Positions 39,401 to 53,815 of a stretch of DNA of 64,000 nt are shown piece after piece. Position numbers and translations under genes: made by a program. Position 1 is the stretch's first letter. The number at the start of each line of letters is the position of its first letter. The notes beneath the pieces are model-generated. The model was not told where the DNA came from. It searched no databases and saw only the letters and a program-made list of their open reading frames with translations. Origin of the DNA: Sapria himalayana (taxonomy: Eukaryota; Streptophyta; Magnoliopsida; Malpighiales; Rafflesiaceae); contig JAREIK010017129.1 of NCBI GenBank assembly GCA_029783825.1, forward strand, positions 1 through 64,000, given 5' to 3'.

Positions 39401-42100
39401 TAAACTATTATTAATATTATAGATATAAATTAAAATATAATTAAAAAACCTAAAATGATTCAAAATCAAAGTAAAATTTATTAGTAAATAATAATAATTT
39501 TTTTTTACTTTTTGCATCATTTTATAAGCTTATATATTTTTTTGTTGAAAAATATATTATTTAAATTATATTTGTCACTCATAATTTATTTTGTAATTAA
39601 TATTTCTATAAATTATTTAAATTATATTTAAGGTTTATGAGTTTAAAGGTTTAGGTATTTAGGGTCTTCGAGGTTTAGGAGTTTAGAGATTTATGTATTT
39701 AAGCATTTAATGGTTTATAAGTTTTATTTAAACAATGATATAACAAAAATTATTTTTGTTATTTTTTCACATTTTTGAAGGTAACCTTTGAAAATATAAC
39801 AATTTTTAAATTTTTTTTATATGTGAATACTATATTTAGTTATGATAATCTTAATAATTATATACCATGTTAATTCAAAATAACCAATTATATTGATAGA
39901 TATTATATTAATTATCAAAAAATAAATTAATAAAAATTAATAATAAGATAGATATTTTTTAAAATATATTTGCAAAACGTAAATTTATTCAAAATCAAAG
40001 TAAAATATAATAGTAAATAATTTTTTTTGATGTTTTGCTTCTTTTTATAAGTTTATATTTTTTGTTATTAAAAGTAAATTATTTAAATTATATTTATCTT
40101 CCACATAATTTATTTTTAATTTATAATTCTATAAAAATAAACTAATAATTTATTAAAATAAATAATTAAAATTATAATGAATACAAAAAAATTGAGATTT
40201 ATTATTTATTATTCAGGATATGCTAGTTTAATGGTTTAAGTATTTAGGAGTTTTTGGGTTTAGTGATTTAACTGTTTAGGACTTTAGTGATTTATAATTT
40301 TTATTTAAAGAATAAAAAATTTAAAAATTAAATTTTTTGATTTATTTTGATTATTTTTTAATTTTTGAAGGTTATAACCTTTGAAAATATAATAATTTTT
40401 ATTTTTTTTAAATGTTAATATAATATTTATTTACAATATTCTTAATAATTATATATAATGTAAATTCGATACAAAAAATTTTATTGATAAATATTATAAT
40501 AATGATCAAAAATTAAATTAATAACATATTAATAATATGATAGATATTAATTAAAAAATATCTAGAAAACCCAAATTGATTCAAAATTAAAGTAAAAGAT
40601 ATTACCGGATTATAATTTTTTATTTTTAAAAATTTTACTTCTTTTATAAGCGTATATATTTTTTTTGATTAAAAATAAATTATTTAAATTATATTTGTCG
40701 CACACATAATTTATTTTGTAATAAATATTTCTATAAAATAAACTTATAAATAATTAAAATGAATATTTAAAATAATAATAAATTGAAATAAAAATTAGAT
40801 TTCTTAATTATTAAGTAGTATATAGCAGTTTAATGGTTTATGTATTTAGGCATTATGGGCCTTAGGAGTTTACTGATTTTAATATGTATGCATTTAGTGG
40901 TTTATAGGTTTTATTTAAAAATTAAAATAACAAAATATTTATTTTTATTATTTTTTGATAGTTTAAAAGGTTATAATATTTGAAAATATAATAATTTTTA
41001 AATTTTTTTCAAATGTGAATTCAATATTTAGTTATAATAATCATTATATTTATATATCATATAAATTCAATATAAACAATATTATTTATAAATATAATAA
41101 AAATGATCAAAAAATAAATTAATAATCTATTATTAATAAGATATATATCAATTAAAATATAATAAAAAAACCTAAAATGATTCAGAAGAAATCAAAATAT
41201 ATAACTCTATAATAATTTGTAGTTTTGAAATTTTTTTTCTTTTAAAAATTTATCTATATTTTTTTGGTGAAAATTAATTTATATAAATTATATTTGTCTA
41301 ACTCATAATTTATTTTTTTAATTAATATTTATATAAAAATAAACAAATAAAAAAATAAAATGAATATTTAAAATTATAATGAAAAAAATAATATTGAGAT
41401 TTATTCTTTATTATTTTGGGTATACCAGTCTAATTTAAATTAGATCTGTCTCACTAATAATTTATTTTGTAATTAATATTTCAATATAAATAAACTGATA
41501 AATAATTAAAATAAAAATTTAAAATTATACTAAATAAAAATTAAAATGAGATTTATGAATTATTATTAATGTATACCAGTTTAATATTTTAAGTATTTAG
41601 AGGTTTTGTCATTTAAGACTTTAGCGATTTATGTTTTTAGGCATTTAGTGGTTTATATGTTTTGTTTAAACAATGAAATAACAAAAAAATTAATTTTGAT
41701 ATTTTTTCACATTTTCAAAGGTTATAACCTTTGAAAATATATTAATTTAAAAATTTTTTAAAAATGTAAATACAATATTTAGTAATAATAATCATTATAA
41801 TTATATATAATATAAACTAAATATAAACAAATATATTGATAGATATGATATCAATTATCAAAAAATAAATTAATATGCTATTATTAATTTGAAAGATATA
41901 AATTAAAATATAATTGCAAAAAATTTTCAAAATCCAAGCAAAATTTATTACTAAATAATAATTTTTGTTATTTAGTTTTTGCTTCTTTTATAAGCTTATA
42001 TTTTTTTATGATGAAAAATAAATTATTTAAATTATATTTGTATCACTCATAATTTATTTTGTAATTAATATTTTAATAAATTATTTAAATTATATTTAAG

Positions 42101-42196
42101 GTTTACGAGTTTAAAGGTTTAAGTATTTAGGGGCTTTTGTGTTTAGGAGTTTAGTGGTTTAAGTGTTTAGGGATTTAGTGGTTTATAAGTTTTATT
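42101..42196 (+). repeat. Example of the octamer-phased telomere-like tract
   Basis: Twelve consecutive octamers in exact 8-bp register. In order they begin GTTTACGA, GTTTAAAG, GTTTAAGT, ATTTAGGG, GCTTTTGT, GTTTAGGA, GTTTAGTG, GTTTAAGT, GTTTAGGG, ATTTAGTG, GTTTATAA, GTTTTATT. Every monomer has an equivalent tract. The best common word is GTTTAGGG, one base longer than the plant telomere unit. Confidence 0.85.
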
Positions 42197-44309
42197 TAAA
42201 CAGAGATATAACAAAAAATTTATTATTATTATTTTTTTTAATATTTTAAGGTACCTTGGAAAATATAATAATTTTTAAATTATTTTTAAATTTAAATATA
42301 ATTTTAGTTATAATAATCTTAATAATTATAAGTCATTTAAATTCAATATAAATAATTACATTGCTAGATATTATAATAATGATCAAAAAAATTTAATAAA
42401 CTATTATTAATAAGATAGATATTATTTAAAATATCTTTGCAAAATCTAAATTTATTCAAAATCAAAGTAAAATATATTACTTAATAATAATTTTCTTAAT
42501 GTTTTGCTTTTTTTATAATTTTATTTTTTTGTTATTATAAATAAATTATTTAAATTAATTTGTCTCACTCATATTTTATTTTGTAATATAATTCTATAAT
42601 AATAAACTAATAACTAATTAAAATAATTATTTAAAATTATAATGAATACAAATAAAATTGAGATTTATTATTTATTATTCTGGATATATTGGTTTAATGG
42701 TTTAAGTATTTAGGACTTTTTGGGTTTTGGAGTTTAGTGATTTAAGTGTTTAGACCTTTAATGATTTATAGTTATTATCTAAAGAATTAAATAACAAAAA
42801 ATTTAATTTTTTGATTTTTTCTAATTTTGAATGTTGTAACCTTTGAAAATATAATAATTTTAAATTTTTTTAAATGTGAATATAATATTTAGTTATAATA
42901 ATCTTAATAATTATATAAAATATAAACTAAATATAAATAATTTTATATATAGATATTATAATAATGATCAATAAATAAATTAATAAACTAGTATTAATTA
43001 GAATGATATAAATTAAAATATAATTGTAGAATCTAAAATGATTCAAAATCAAAATAAGATATATTACTATATAATAATTTTTTATTTTAAAAATTTTGCC
43101 TCATTTTATAAGCATATATATATTTTTGATGAAAAATAAATTATTTAAATTATATCTGTCTAACTAATAATTTATTTTGTAATTAATATTTCTATAAAAA
43201 CAAATTGATAAATAATTAAAATGAATATTTAAAATTATAATGAATAAAAAAAAAGATATATTATTTATTATTTAGGGTATGCCTATTTAATGGTTTAAAT
43301 TTTTTGTGGTTTTGGGGTTAAGGAGTTTATTGATTTATATGTTTGCACATTTATGTGTTTATAGGTTTTATTTAATCAATAAAATAACAAAAAATTTATT
43401 TTTATGAATTTTCATCATTTTCAAAGGTTATAACCTTTTAAAATATAATAATTTTTAAATCTTTGTAAAATATGAATGCAATACTTAGTTATAATAATCA
43501 TAATACGAATATTTTATGTAAATTTAATATAAAAAATTTTATTAATATATTATATTATAATGATCCAAAAATAAATTAATAAACATTTATTAATAAGATA
43601 GATATTAATTAAAATATATTTGCAGAACCCAAAATAATTCAAAATCAAAGTAAATTATATTACTAACTAAAATTTTAAATTTTTGAAATTTTGTTTATTT
43701 TTATAAGCTTATTTTTTATCATAAAAAATTATATATTTAAATTATATGTCTCACTCATTATTTATTTTGTAATTAATATTTCTATAAAAATAAACTAAAA
43801 AATAATTAAAAAGAATATTTAAAATTATAATGAATACAAATAAAAATGATATTTATTATTTATTATTTAGAATATATAGGTTTAATGGTTTAAGTATTTA
43901 GGGGGTTTTGGAGTTAAGGAGTCTAGATATTTAAATGATTAGGCATTTAGTTGTTTATAAGTTTTATTTAAATATTAAAATAATAAAAAAATTATTTTTG
44001 TGATTTTTTATTATTTTTGAAGGTTATAACCTTTGAAAATATAATAATTTTTAAATTTATTTCAAATGTAAATATAATATTTAGTTATAATAATCTTAAT
44101 AATTATAAGACATTTAAATTCAATATAAGTAATTTTATTGATAGATATAATAATAATGATCAAAAAATAAATTATTAAAATTATATTTGTCTCTCTTTAT
44201 TTATTTTTAAATTAATATTTCTATAAAAAATAAACTAATAAATAATTAAAATGAATATTTAAAATTATTATGAATACAAATTAAAATGAGATTTATGATT
44301 TATAATATA

Positions 44310-47300
44310 TGGTATACAAGTTTAATGGATTGTTAATTTAGAAGTTTTGTCGTTTAGAAGTTTAGCAATTTATGTTTTTAGGCATTTAGTGGTTATAGTT
44401 TGTATTTATATAATAAATTTTTTTTTTGATTTTATCTGATTTTCAAATGTTATAACCTGTAAAAATAAAATAATTTTTAAAATTTTTTGAAATGTGAATA
44501 CTATTTATAATTATATTAATCTTATAATTATATATCATATAAATTCAATATTAACAATTTTAATGATAGAAAGTATTATAATGATCAAAAATTAAATTAA
44601 TAAACTATTATTAATAATAAAAGTATTAATTAAAATATATTTACATAACACAAAATGATTCAAAATCAAATCAAAATATATTACTAAATAATAATATTTA
44701 ATTTTCAAATATTTCCTTCTTTTTATAAGCTTATATTTTTTATTGATTAAAAATAAATTATTTAAATAATATTTGTCTCACTCAAAATTTATTTTGTAAT
44801 TAATTTTTCTAAAAAATTAAACTATAATAATTAAAATGAATATTTAAAATTATAATATATAGAAATAAAAATGAGATTTATTATTTATTAAGTTGTATAT
44901 AGCTTTTAAAAGGCTTATGTATTTAGGGGTTTCGGGGTCCATTAGCTTACTAATTTAAGTAAGTATGCATTTAATGATCTATAGGTTTTCTTTTAAAAAT
45001 GAAATAAAAAAAATTTATTTTTATTTTTTTTTCTCATTTTTTAAGGTTATAACATTTAAAAAAATAATAATTTTTAAATTTCTTTTCAAAAGTGAATACA
45101 ATATATATTTATAATAATCATAATAATTATATATCATATAAATTCAATATAAACAATTTTTTTGATAGATATTCTAATAATTATCAAAAAATAAATTAAA
45201 AATCTATTATGAATAAGATTGATATTACTTAAAATATATTATCAAAACCTAAAATGATTCAAAAGCAAAACAAAATATATCACTAAATAAGAATTATGTG
45301 TTTTTAAATTTTTATTATTTTTATAAGCTTATATATTTGTTGATTAAACATATTTTTAATAAATTAAATTTTAAACTCATAATTTATTTTATAATTAATA
45401 TATATATATAAATAAAAAACTAAACAATCAAAATGATTTTTTAAAATTATAATGAAACCAAATAAAAATGAGATTTATTAATTATTATTTAGTGTATACC
45501 GGTTTAAAGGATTATCTATATAGAGGTATCGATATTTTTTTAGTCAATGAAGTTTTTAGGCATTTAGTCGTGTATAGGTTTTATTTAAACAATGAAATAA
45601 TAATAAAAATATTTTTTTTTATTTTTACACATTTTCAAAGGTTAAAACCTTTGAAAATATAATAATTTTAAATCTTTTTTCAAAAGTGAATATAATATTT
45701 AGTAATAATAATCATTATATTTATATATCATATAAATTCAATATAAACATTTTTATTGATAAATATTCTAATAATGATCAAAAAATAAATTAATAATCTT
45801 CTATTAATAAGATAGATATCAATTAAAATATAATTACAAAACATTAAATGATTCAGAAGAAAAGCAAAATAAATTACTATATAATAATTTTTTGTTTTAA
45901 AATTTTTTTTCTTTTAAAAAGTTTTTTTAAAAATTTTGATGAAAAATAATTTATATTTGTTTAACTCATAAGTTAGTTTGTAATTAATACTTATATAAAA
46001 ATATACAAATAAATAATTAAAATAAATATTTAAAATTATAATTAAAAAAATGAGTTTTATTATTTATTATTTAGGGTATACCGGTTTAATTTAAACTAGA
46101 TCTATCTAACTAATAATTTATTTTATAATTAATATTTCTATAATAAAACTGATAAATAATTAAAATAAAAATTTAAAATTAAACTGAATAAAAATTAAAA
46201 TGATATTTATGATTTATTATTAATGTATACCAGTTTAATTGTTTAAATATTTAGAGGTTTTGTCTTTTAGGAGTTTAGCGATTTATGTTTTTAGGCATTT
46301 AGTGGTTTATAGGTTTTATTTAAACAATAAAATAAAAAAAATTGTAATTTTTTCTCATTTTTGTAGGTCATAACCTTTGAAAATATAATAATATTTAAAA
46401 TTTTTTGAAATGTGAATACAATATTCAGTTATAATAATATTAATAATTATATATCATATAAATTAAATATAAACAATTTTATTGATAGATATTATAAAAA
46501 TGATCAAAAATTAAATTAATAAACTATTAATAATAAGATAATTATTAATTAAATAATATTGACAAAACCCAAATTGATTCAAAATTAATGTAAAATATAT
46601 TACTTAATAATAATTTTTAATTTTTAAATTTTTACTTATTATAAAAGCGTAAATGCTTTTATTGATTAAAAAAAATATTTTAAATTATATTTCTAGCACT
46701 CATAATTTCTTTTGCAATAAATATTTTTATAGTAATAAACTAATAAATAATTAAAATAAATATTAAAATTATAATAAATAAAAATAAAAATTAGAATTAT
46801 TAATTATTAAGTAGTATATAATGGTTTAATGGTTTATTTATTTATTCATTAAGAGGTTTAGGAGTTTACTGATTTAACTGTGTATGTATTTAGTGATTAT
46901 AGGTTTTATTTAAAAAATAAATAAATAAAAAATTTATTTTTATTATTTTTTGATATTTTAAAATGTTATAACCTTTGAAAATATAATAATTTTTAAATTA
47001 TTTTAAAAATTTAATTTAATATTTAGTCATAATAATCATTATATTTATATTTCATATAAATTCAATATAAATAATTTTATTGATAAATATTCTAATAATG
47101 ATCAAAAAATAAATTAATAATCTAATATTAATAAGATAGATATCAATTAAAATATATTTACAAAACCTAAAATGATTCAGAAGGATAGCAAAATATATTA
47201 CTATATAATAAATTTTTGTTTTGAAATTTTTTCTTCATTTTATAAGTTTATCTATATTTTTTAATTAAAAATAATTTACATAAATTATATTTGTCTAACA

Positions 47301-50300
47301 CATAATTTATATTGTAATTAATATTTAATAAAAATAAACGAATAAATAATTAAAATGAATATTTTAAATTATAATGAAAAAAATAATATTGAGACTTATT
47401 AGGGGCTTTTGTGTATTTGTTTTTTAGTTTTTGCTTCATTTTATAATCTTATATTTTTTTTTGATTAAAAATAAATTATTTAAATTATATTTAAGGTTTA
47501 CGAGTTTAAAGTTTTAAGTATTTAGGGGCTTTTGTGTTTAGGATTTTATAGATTTAAGTGTTTAGGCATTTAGTGGTCTATATGTTTTATTTAAATTATG
47601 ATATAGCAAAAAATTTATTTTTATTTTTTTTTCTGATTTTTCAAGGTTATAACCTTTGAAAATTTAAAAATTTCTAAATTTTTTTCAAACGTAAATATAA
47701 TATTTAGTTATAATAATCTTAATAAATATAAGTCAATTAAATTCAATATAAAAAATCACATTGCTAGATATTATAATAATGATCAATAAATAAATTAATA
47801 AAATATTATTAATAAGATAGATATTATTTAAAATATATTTGCAAAATCTAAATTTATTCAAAATCAAAGTATATATTACTAAATAATTATTTTTTTTAAT
47901 ATTTTGGTTTTTTTATATGTTTATATTTTTGTTATTAAAAATAAATTATTTAAATTATATTTGTCTTCCTCATAAATTATTTTTTAATTTATAATTCTAT
48001 AAAAATAAACTAATAAATAAGTAAAATAAATATTTAAAATTATAATGAATACAAATAAAATTGAGATTTATTATTTATTATTCAGGATATACAGGTTTAA
48101 TGGTTAAAGTATTTAGCTGTTTTGGGGTCTAGTCATTTAAGTGTTTATGCCTTAAGTGATTTTATCTAATTTTTGAAGGTTATAACCTTTGAAAATATTA
48201 TAATTTTTAATTTTTTTTAAAAATGTGAATATAATATTTAGTTATAATAATCTTGATAATAATATATAATGTAAAATCAATATAAATGATGTTATTAATA
48301 GATATTATAATAATGATCAATAAATAAATTAATAAACTATTATTAATTAGAATGATATAAATTAAAATATAATTGCAAAATCTAAAATTATTCAAAATTA
48401 AATTAAAATAAATTACTAAATAATAATATTTTGTTTTAAAAATTCTGCCTCTTTTTATAATCTTATATTTTTTTGATAAAAAATAAATTATTTATATTAT
48501 ATCTGTCTCACTAATAAATTATTTTGTAAATAATATTTCTATAAAAATAAACTGATAAATAATTAAAATGCATATTCAAAATTATAATGAATACTAATAA
48601 AAATGAGATTTATTATTTATTATTAAGAGTATAGTAATTTAAAGACTTAAGTATTTATGGGCTTCAAAGTTTAGGAGTTTAGTCAATACGAATTTCGGTA
48701 TTGTGTGGTTTATAGATTTTATTTAAAAAATCTAATAACAAAAACTATATTTTTTTATTTTTTCTTATTTTCCAATGTTATAACCTTTGAAAACTTAATA
48801 ATTTTTAAATTTTTTTAAAATATGAAAATATTATTTTGTTATAATAATCTAAATAATTATATATTATGTAAATTCAATATAAATAATTTTTTTATAGATA
48901 TTATGATGATGATAATAAAATAAATTAATAAACTATTATTAATAAGATAGATATTAAATAAAATTTATTTGAAAAACCTAAAATGATTCAAAATCAAAGT
49001 AAAATATATTAATAATATAGATATTAAATAAAACTATTATTAATAAGATAAAATATACAGGTTTAAAATATTATATATTTAGGAGTTTTGGGATTTAAGA
49101 ATTTAGTGATTTAAGTGTTTAGGCATTTAGTAGTTTATAGGTTTTATTTAAAAAATAAAATAACAAAAAATTTTTTGTGTTCTTTGTTCTTATTTTTGAA
49201 GGATATAACCTTTGAAACTATAAAAATTTCTAAATATTTTTTAAATGTGAATACTATATTTAGTTATGATAATCTTAATAATTATATATCATGTAAATTC
49301 AATATAAACAATTATATTAATATTTATTATAATAATGATCATACAAAAGATTAATAAACAATTATTAAAAAGATAAATATTGTTTAAAATATATTTACAA
49401 AACCTAAAATGATTCAAAATTAAAGTGAAATATTTTACTAAATATTAATTTTAAATTTTTAAATTTTTGTATCCATTTATAAGCTTATATATTTTTTGAT
49501 GAAAAATAAATTATTTAAATTATATTTGTCTAACTATTAATTTATTTTGTAATTTATATTTCTATTAAAATAAACTAATAAATAATTAAAATGTATATAT
49601 AAAATTATAATGAATACTAATAAAAATGAGATTAATGATTTATTATTTAGGGTATACCTATTTAATGGTTTAAGTTTATTGTGGTTTTGGGGTTAATGAG
49701 TTTATTGATTTATATTTTTACCCATTTAGGTTTTATTTATTGATTTATATGTTTTATTTAATCACTGAAATAACAAAAAATTTATTTTTATTAATTTTCG
49801 TGATTTTCAAAGGTTATAACCTTTGAAAATATAATAATTTTTTAATAGTTCTAAAATATGAATACAATACTTAGTTATAATAATCTTAATAATTATATTT
49901 GATGTAAATTCAATATAAAAAATTTTATTAATATATATTAATTTGATTATCAAAAAATAACTTAATAAACTATTATTAATAAGACAGATATTAATTAAAA
50001 TATATTTGCAGAATACAAATAATTCAAAATCAAAGTAAATTATATTAATAAGTAAAATTTTAAATTTTTGAAATTTTGTTTATTTTTATAAGCTTATATT
50101 TTTTTTTCATAAAAAATTATTTATTTAAATTATATATGTCTCAGTCATTATTTATTTTGTAATTAATATTTCTATAAAAATAAACTAAAAAATAATTAAA
50201 ATGAATATTTAAAATTATAATGAATACAAATAAAAATGAGATTTATTATTTATTATTTATGTTATATTGGGTTAATGGTTTAAGTATTTACGGTGTTTTG

Positions 50301-50864
50301 TAGTTTAGGAGTCTAGAGATTTAAATGTTTAGGTATTTAGTGGTTTATAACTTTTATTTAAATAATAATATAATAAAAAATTTATTTTTTTGATTTTTTA
50401 TCATTTTTGAAGGTTATAACCTTTGAAAAAATAATAATTTTAAAATTTGTTTCAAATGTAAATATAATATTTAGTTATAATAATCTTAATAATTATAAGA
50501 CATTTAAATTCAATATAAGTAATTTTATTGTTAGATATTATAAAATTGATCAAATAATAAATTAATAAACTATTCTTAATAAGATTGATAGCAATTAAAA
50601 TATAATTGCAAAACCAAAATATAATGATTCAAAATCAAAGTAAAATATATTACTAAATAATAATTTTTTGTTTTTAAGTTTTTACTACTTTTTATATGCT
50701 TATATTTTTTTTTGATTAGAAATAAATTCTTAAAATTATTGTTGTCTCGCTCATTATTTATTTTGTAATTAATATTTCTATAAAAAATAAACTAATAAAT
50801 ATTTAAAATGAATATTTAAAATTATAATGAATACAAATTAAAATGAGATTTATGATTTATTATA
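44310..50864 (+). repeat. One complete higher-order repeat unit (11 monomers, ~6.56 kb)
   Basis: Monomers h, i, j, k, a, c, d, e, l, f, g in order; the next unit starts with h at 50865. Equivalent landmarks in the two units are offset by similar amounts: h 6555, i 6560, j 6570, k 6555, a 6535. Monomers of the same subtype in the two units share diagnostic words that neighbours lack. The second unit is cut after its a monomer by the 53.4-kb simple repeat. Confidence 0.78.
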
Positions 50865-53432
50865 TGTGGTATACTGGTTTAATGGTTTGATTATTTAGGA
50901 GTTTTGTCGTTGAGGAGTTTATTAATTTATGTTTTTACGTATTTATTGGTTTATAGGTTTTATTTATATAATAAAAATAAAAAAAAATTTTAGATTTTTT
51001 CTGATTTTCAAAGATTATAACCTTTATAAATAAAATAATTTTTAAAATATTTTGAAATGTGAATACTATATATAATTATATTAATCTTACTAATTATATA
51101 TCATATAAATTTGATTTAAACAATTTTAATGATAGATATTATAATAATGATCAAAAATTAAATTAATAAACTATTAATAATAATATAAATATTAATTAAA
51201 ATATATTTACATAACACAAAATGATTCATAATCAAATCAAAATATATTACTAAATTATAATATTTAATTTTAAATTTGTCCTTTTTATAAGCTTATATTT
51301 TTTTGATTAAAAATAAATTATTTAAATAATATTTGTCTCACTCGAATTTATTTTTTAATTAATTTTTCTAAATAATTAAACTATAAATAACTAAAATGAA
51401 TATTTAAAATTATAATAAATAGAAATAAAAATGAGATTTATTATTTATTAAGTAGTATATAGATGTTAAAATGTTTATGTATTTAGGGGTTTCGGGGTCT
51501 ATGAGCTTACTAATTTAAGTAAGTAAGCATTTAATGGTCTATAGGTTTTATTTAAAAAATAAAATAACTAAAAATTTATTTTTATTATTTTTTCTCATTT
51601 TTTAAGATTATAACCTTTGAAAATATAATAATTTTTAAATTTTTTTCAAAAGTGAATACAATATTTATTCATAATAATCATAATAATTATATATCATAAA
51701 AATTCAATATAAACAACTTTATTGATAGATATTCTAATAATTATTAAAAAATAAATTAAAAATCTATTTTGAATAAGATTTATATTACTTAAAATATAAT
51801 ATCAAAACTTAAAATGATTCAAAATCAAAGCAAACTATATTACTAAATAATAATTATTTGTTTTTAAATTTTTATTCTTTTTATAAGCTTATCAATTTTT
51901 TGATTTAAAAATAATTTTTATAAATTATATTTTTAACTCATAATTTATTTTATAATTAATACATATATAAAAAAAACTAAACAATCAAAATGAATTTTTT
52001 AAATTATAATAAAAACAAATAAAAATGAAATTTATTAATTATTATTTAGGGTATACCGATTTAAAGGATTATCTATATAGAGGTATCGAGATTTTGTAGT
52101 TTAGTGATTTAAATGCTTAGGCATTTAGTGGTGTATAGGTTTTATTTAAATAATAGAATAACAACGATAAAATATTTTTTTTTATTTTTTCACATTTTCA
52201 AAGGTTATAATATAATAATTTTAAATTTTTTTTCAAAAGTGAATATAATATTTAGTTATAATAAGCATTATATTTATATATCATATAAATTCAATATAAA
52301 CATTTTTATTTATAAATATTCTAATAATGATGAAAATATAACCTAATAATCTATTATTAATAAGATAGATGTCAATTAAAATATAATTACAAAACCTAAA
52401 ATGATTCAGAAGCAAAGCAATAAATATTACTATATAATAATTTTTTGTTTTGAAATTTTTTTCTTTTAAAAAGTTTATCTATAAATTTTTGATGAAAAAT
52501 AATTTACATAAATTATATTTGTGTAACTCATAAATTATTTTGTAATTAATATTTATATAAAAATAAACAAATAAATAATTAAAATTAATATTTAAAATTA
52601 TAATTAAAAATAATGAGATTTATTATTTATTATTTAGGGTATACCGGTCTGATGTAAATTAGATCTGTCTTACTAATAATTTATTTTGTAATTAATATCT
52701 CTATAAAAATAAACTAAAAATTAATTAAAATAAAAATTTAAAATTATACTGAATAAAAATTAAAATGATATTTATGATTTATTAATTATGTGCACTAGTT
52801 TAATTGTAAAAGAATTTAGAGGTTTAATCTTTTAAGAGTTTAGCGATTTATGTTTTTAGGCATTTAGTGGTTTATTGGTTTTATTTAAACAATAAATAAA
52901 CAAAAAAAAAATTTGTAATTTTTTCTCATTTTCATACGTTAATGTGAATAAAATATTTAGTTATAATAATATTAATAATTATATATGATATAAATTTAAT
53001 ATAAATAATTTTATTGATAGATATTATAATAATGATCAATAAATAAATTAATAAACTATTAATAATAAGATAGATATTAATTAAAAAATACTTACAAAAC
53101 CCAAATTGATTCAAAATTAAAGTAAAAAATATTAATCGATAATAATTTTTAATTTTTAAATTTTTACTTCTTTTATAAGCGTATATATTTTTTTTATTAA
53201 AAATAAATTATTTAAATTATATTTGTCGCACTTATAATTTATTTTATAATAAATATTTCTATAAAAATAAACTAATAAATAATTAAAATGAATATATTTA
53301 CTATAATAAATAGAAATTAAAATTAGATTTATTAATTATTATGTATTATATAGCAGTTTAATGGTTTGTGTATTTAGGTATTACGGGGTTTAAGTGTTTA
53401 CTGATTTAATTGTGAATGCATTTACTGGTTTA

Positions 53433-53815
53433 TCTTTATATTTTTCTTTCTATAGATAAAATACTTAATGATTCTATGTTTTTGTCAATCAATCAATCAA
53501 TCAATTATTAGGCATTATGTTTCTATAGATAAAATACTTAATGATTACGGGGTTTAAGTATTTAATAATTTTTTGTTTTGAAATTTTTTATCCATAAAAA
53601 ATTTAATAAATCAATCAATCAATACTATTTATGTTTATCAGTAAACACTTAATCCCCGTAATAGAAAGATAAACATATATATTTATCTATTTTTCTATTT
53701 TTCTTTCTATAGATAAAAAACATAATGACTAATTTCTATTTTTCTTTCTATTAAAAAACTTAATGATACTATGCATAAAATACTATTTATGTTTATCTAT
53801 TTATGTTAGTTTATC
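53433..53815 (+). repeat. Composite short repeat leading into the tetranucleotide tract
   Basis: Several copies of a 'tttctttctatagataaaa' plus 'acttaatgatt' module occur near 53450-53490, 53515-53545 and 53695-53770. They are mixed with (AATC)n at about 53487-53506 and 53611-53624. A fragment 'ggggtttaagtatttaa' near 53550 and an inverted 'acacttaatccccgtaat' near 53645 show satellite pieces captured in both directions. It is a transition zone rather than a gene. Confidence 0.75.

Larger units (their letters stand above)
36664..53432 (+). repeat. Satellite array (block 6), longest uninterrupted stretch
   Basis: Begins with the right hAT target duplication (36664-36671) in the second half of an a monomer. 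Subtypes: 37200-37350 k, 37945 a, 38520 j, 39105 b, 39630 c, 40215 d, 40820 a, 41410-41570 k, 42095 c, 42675 d, 43270 f, 43865 g, 44310 h, 44890 i, 45490 j, 46075-46225 k, 46810 a, 47490 c (with a broken c fragment near 47400), 48080 d, 48650 e, 49060 l (chimeric, short), 49660 f, 50260 g, 50865 h, 51450 i, 52060 j, 52640-52780 k, 53345 a. The order is regular from 42 kb onward. ORFs within are repeated low-complexity translations. Confidence 0.9.
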
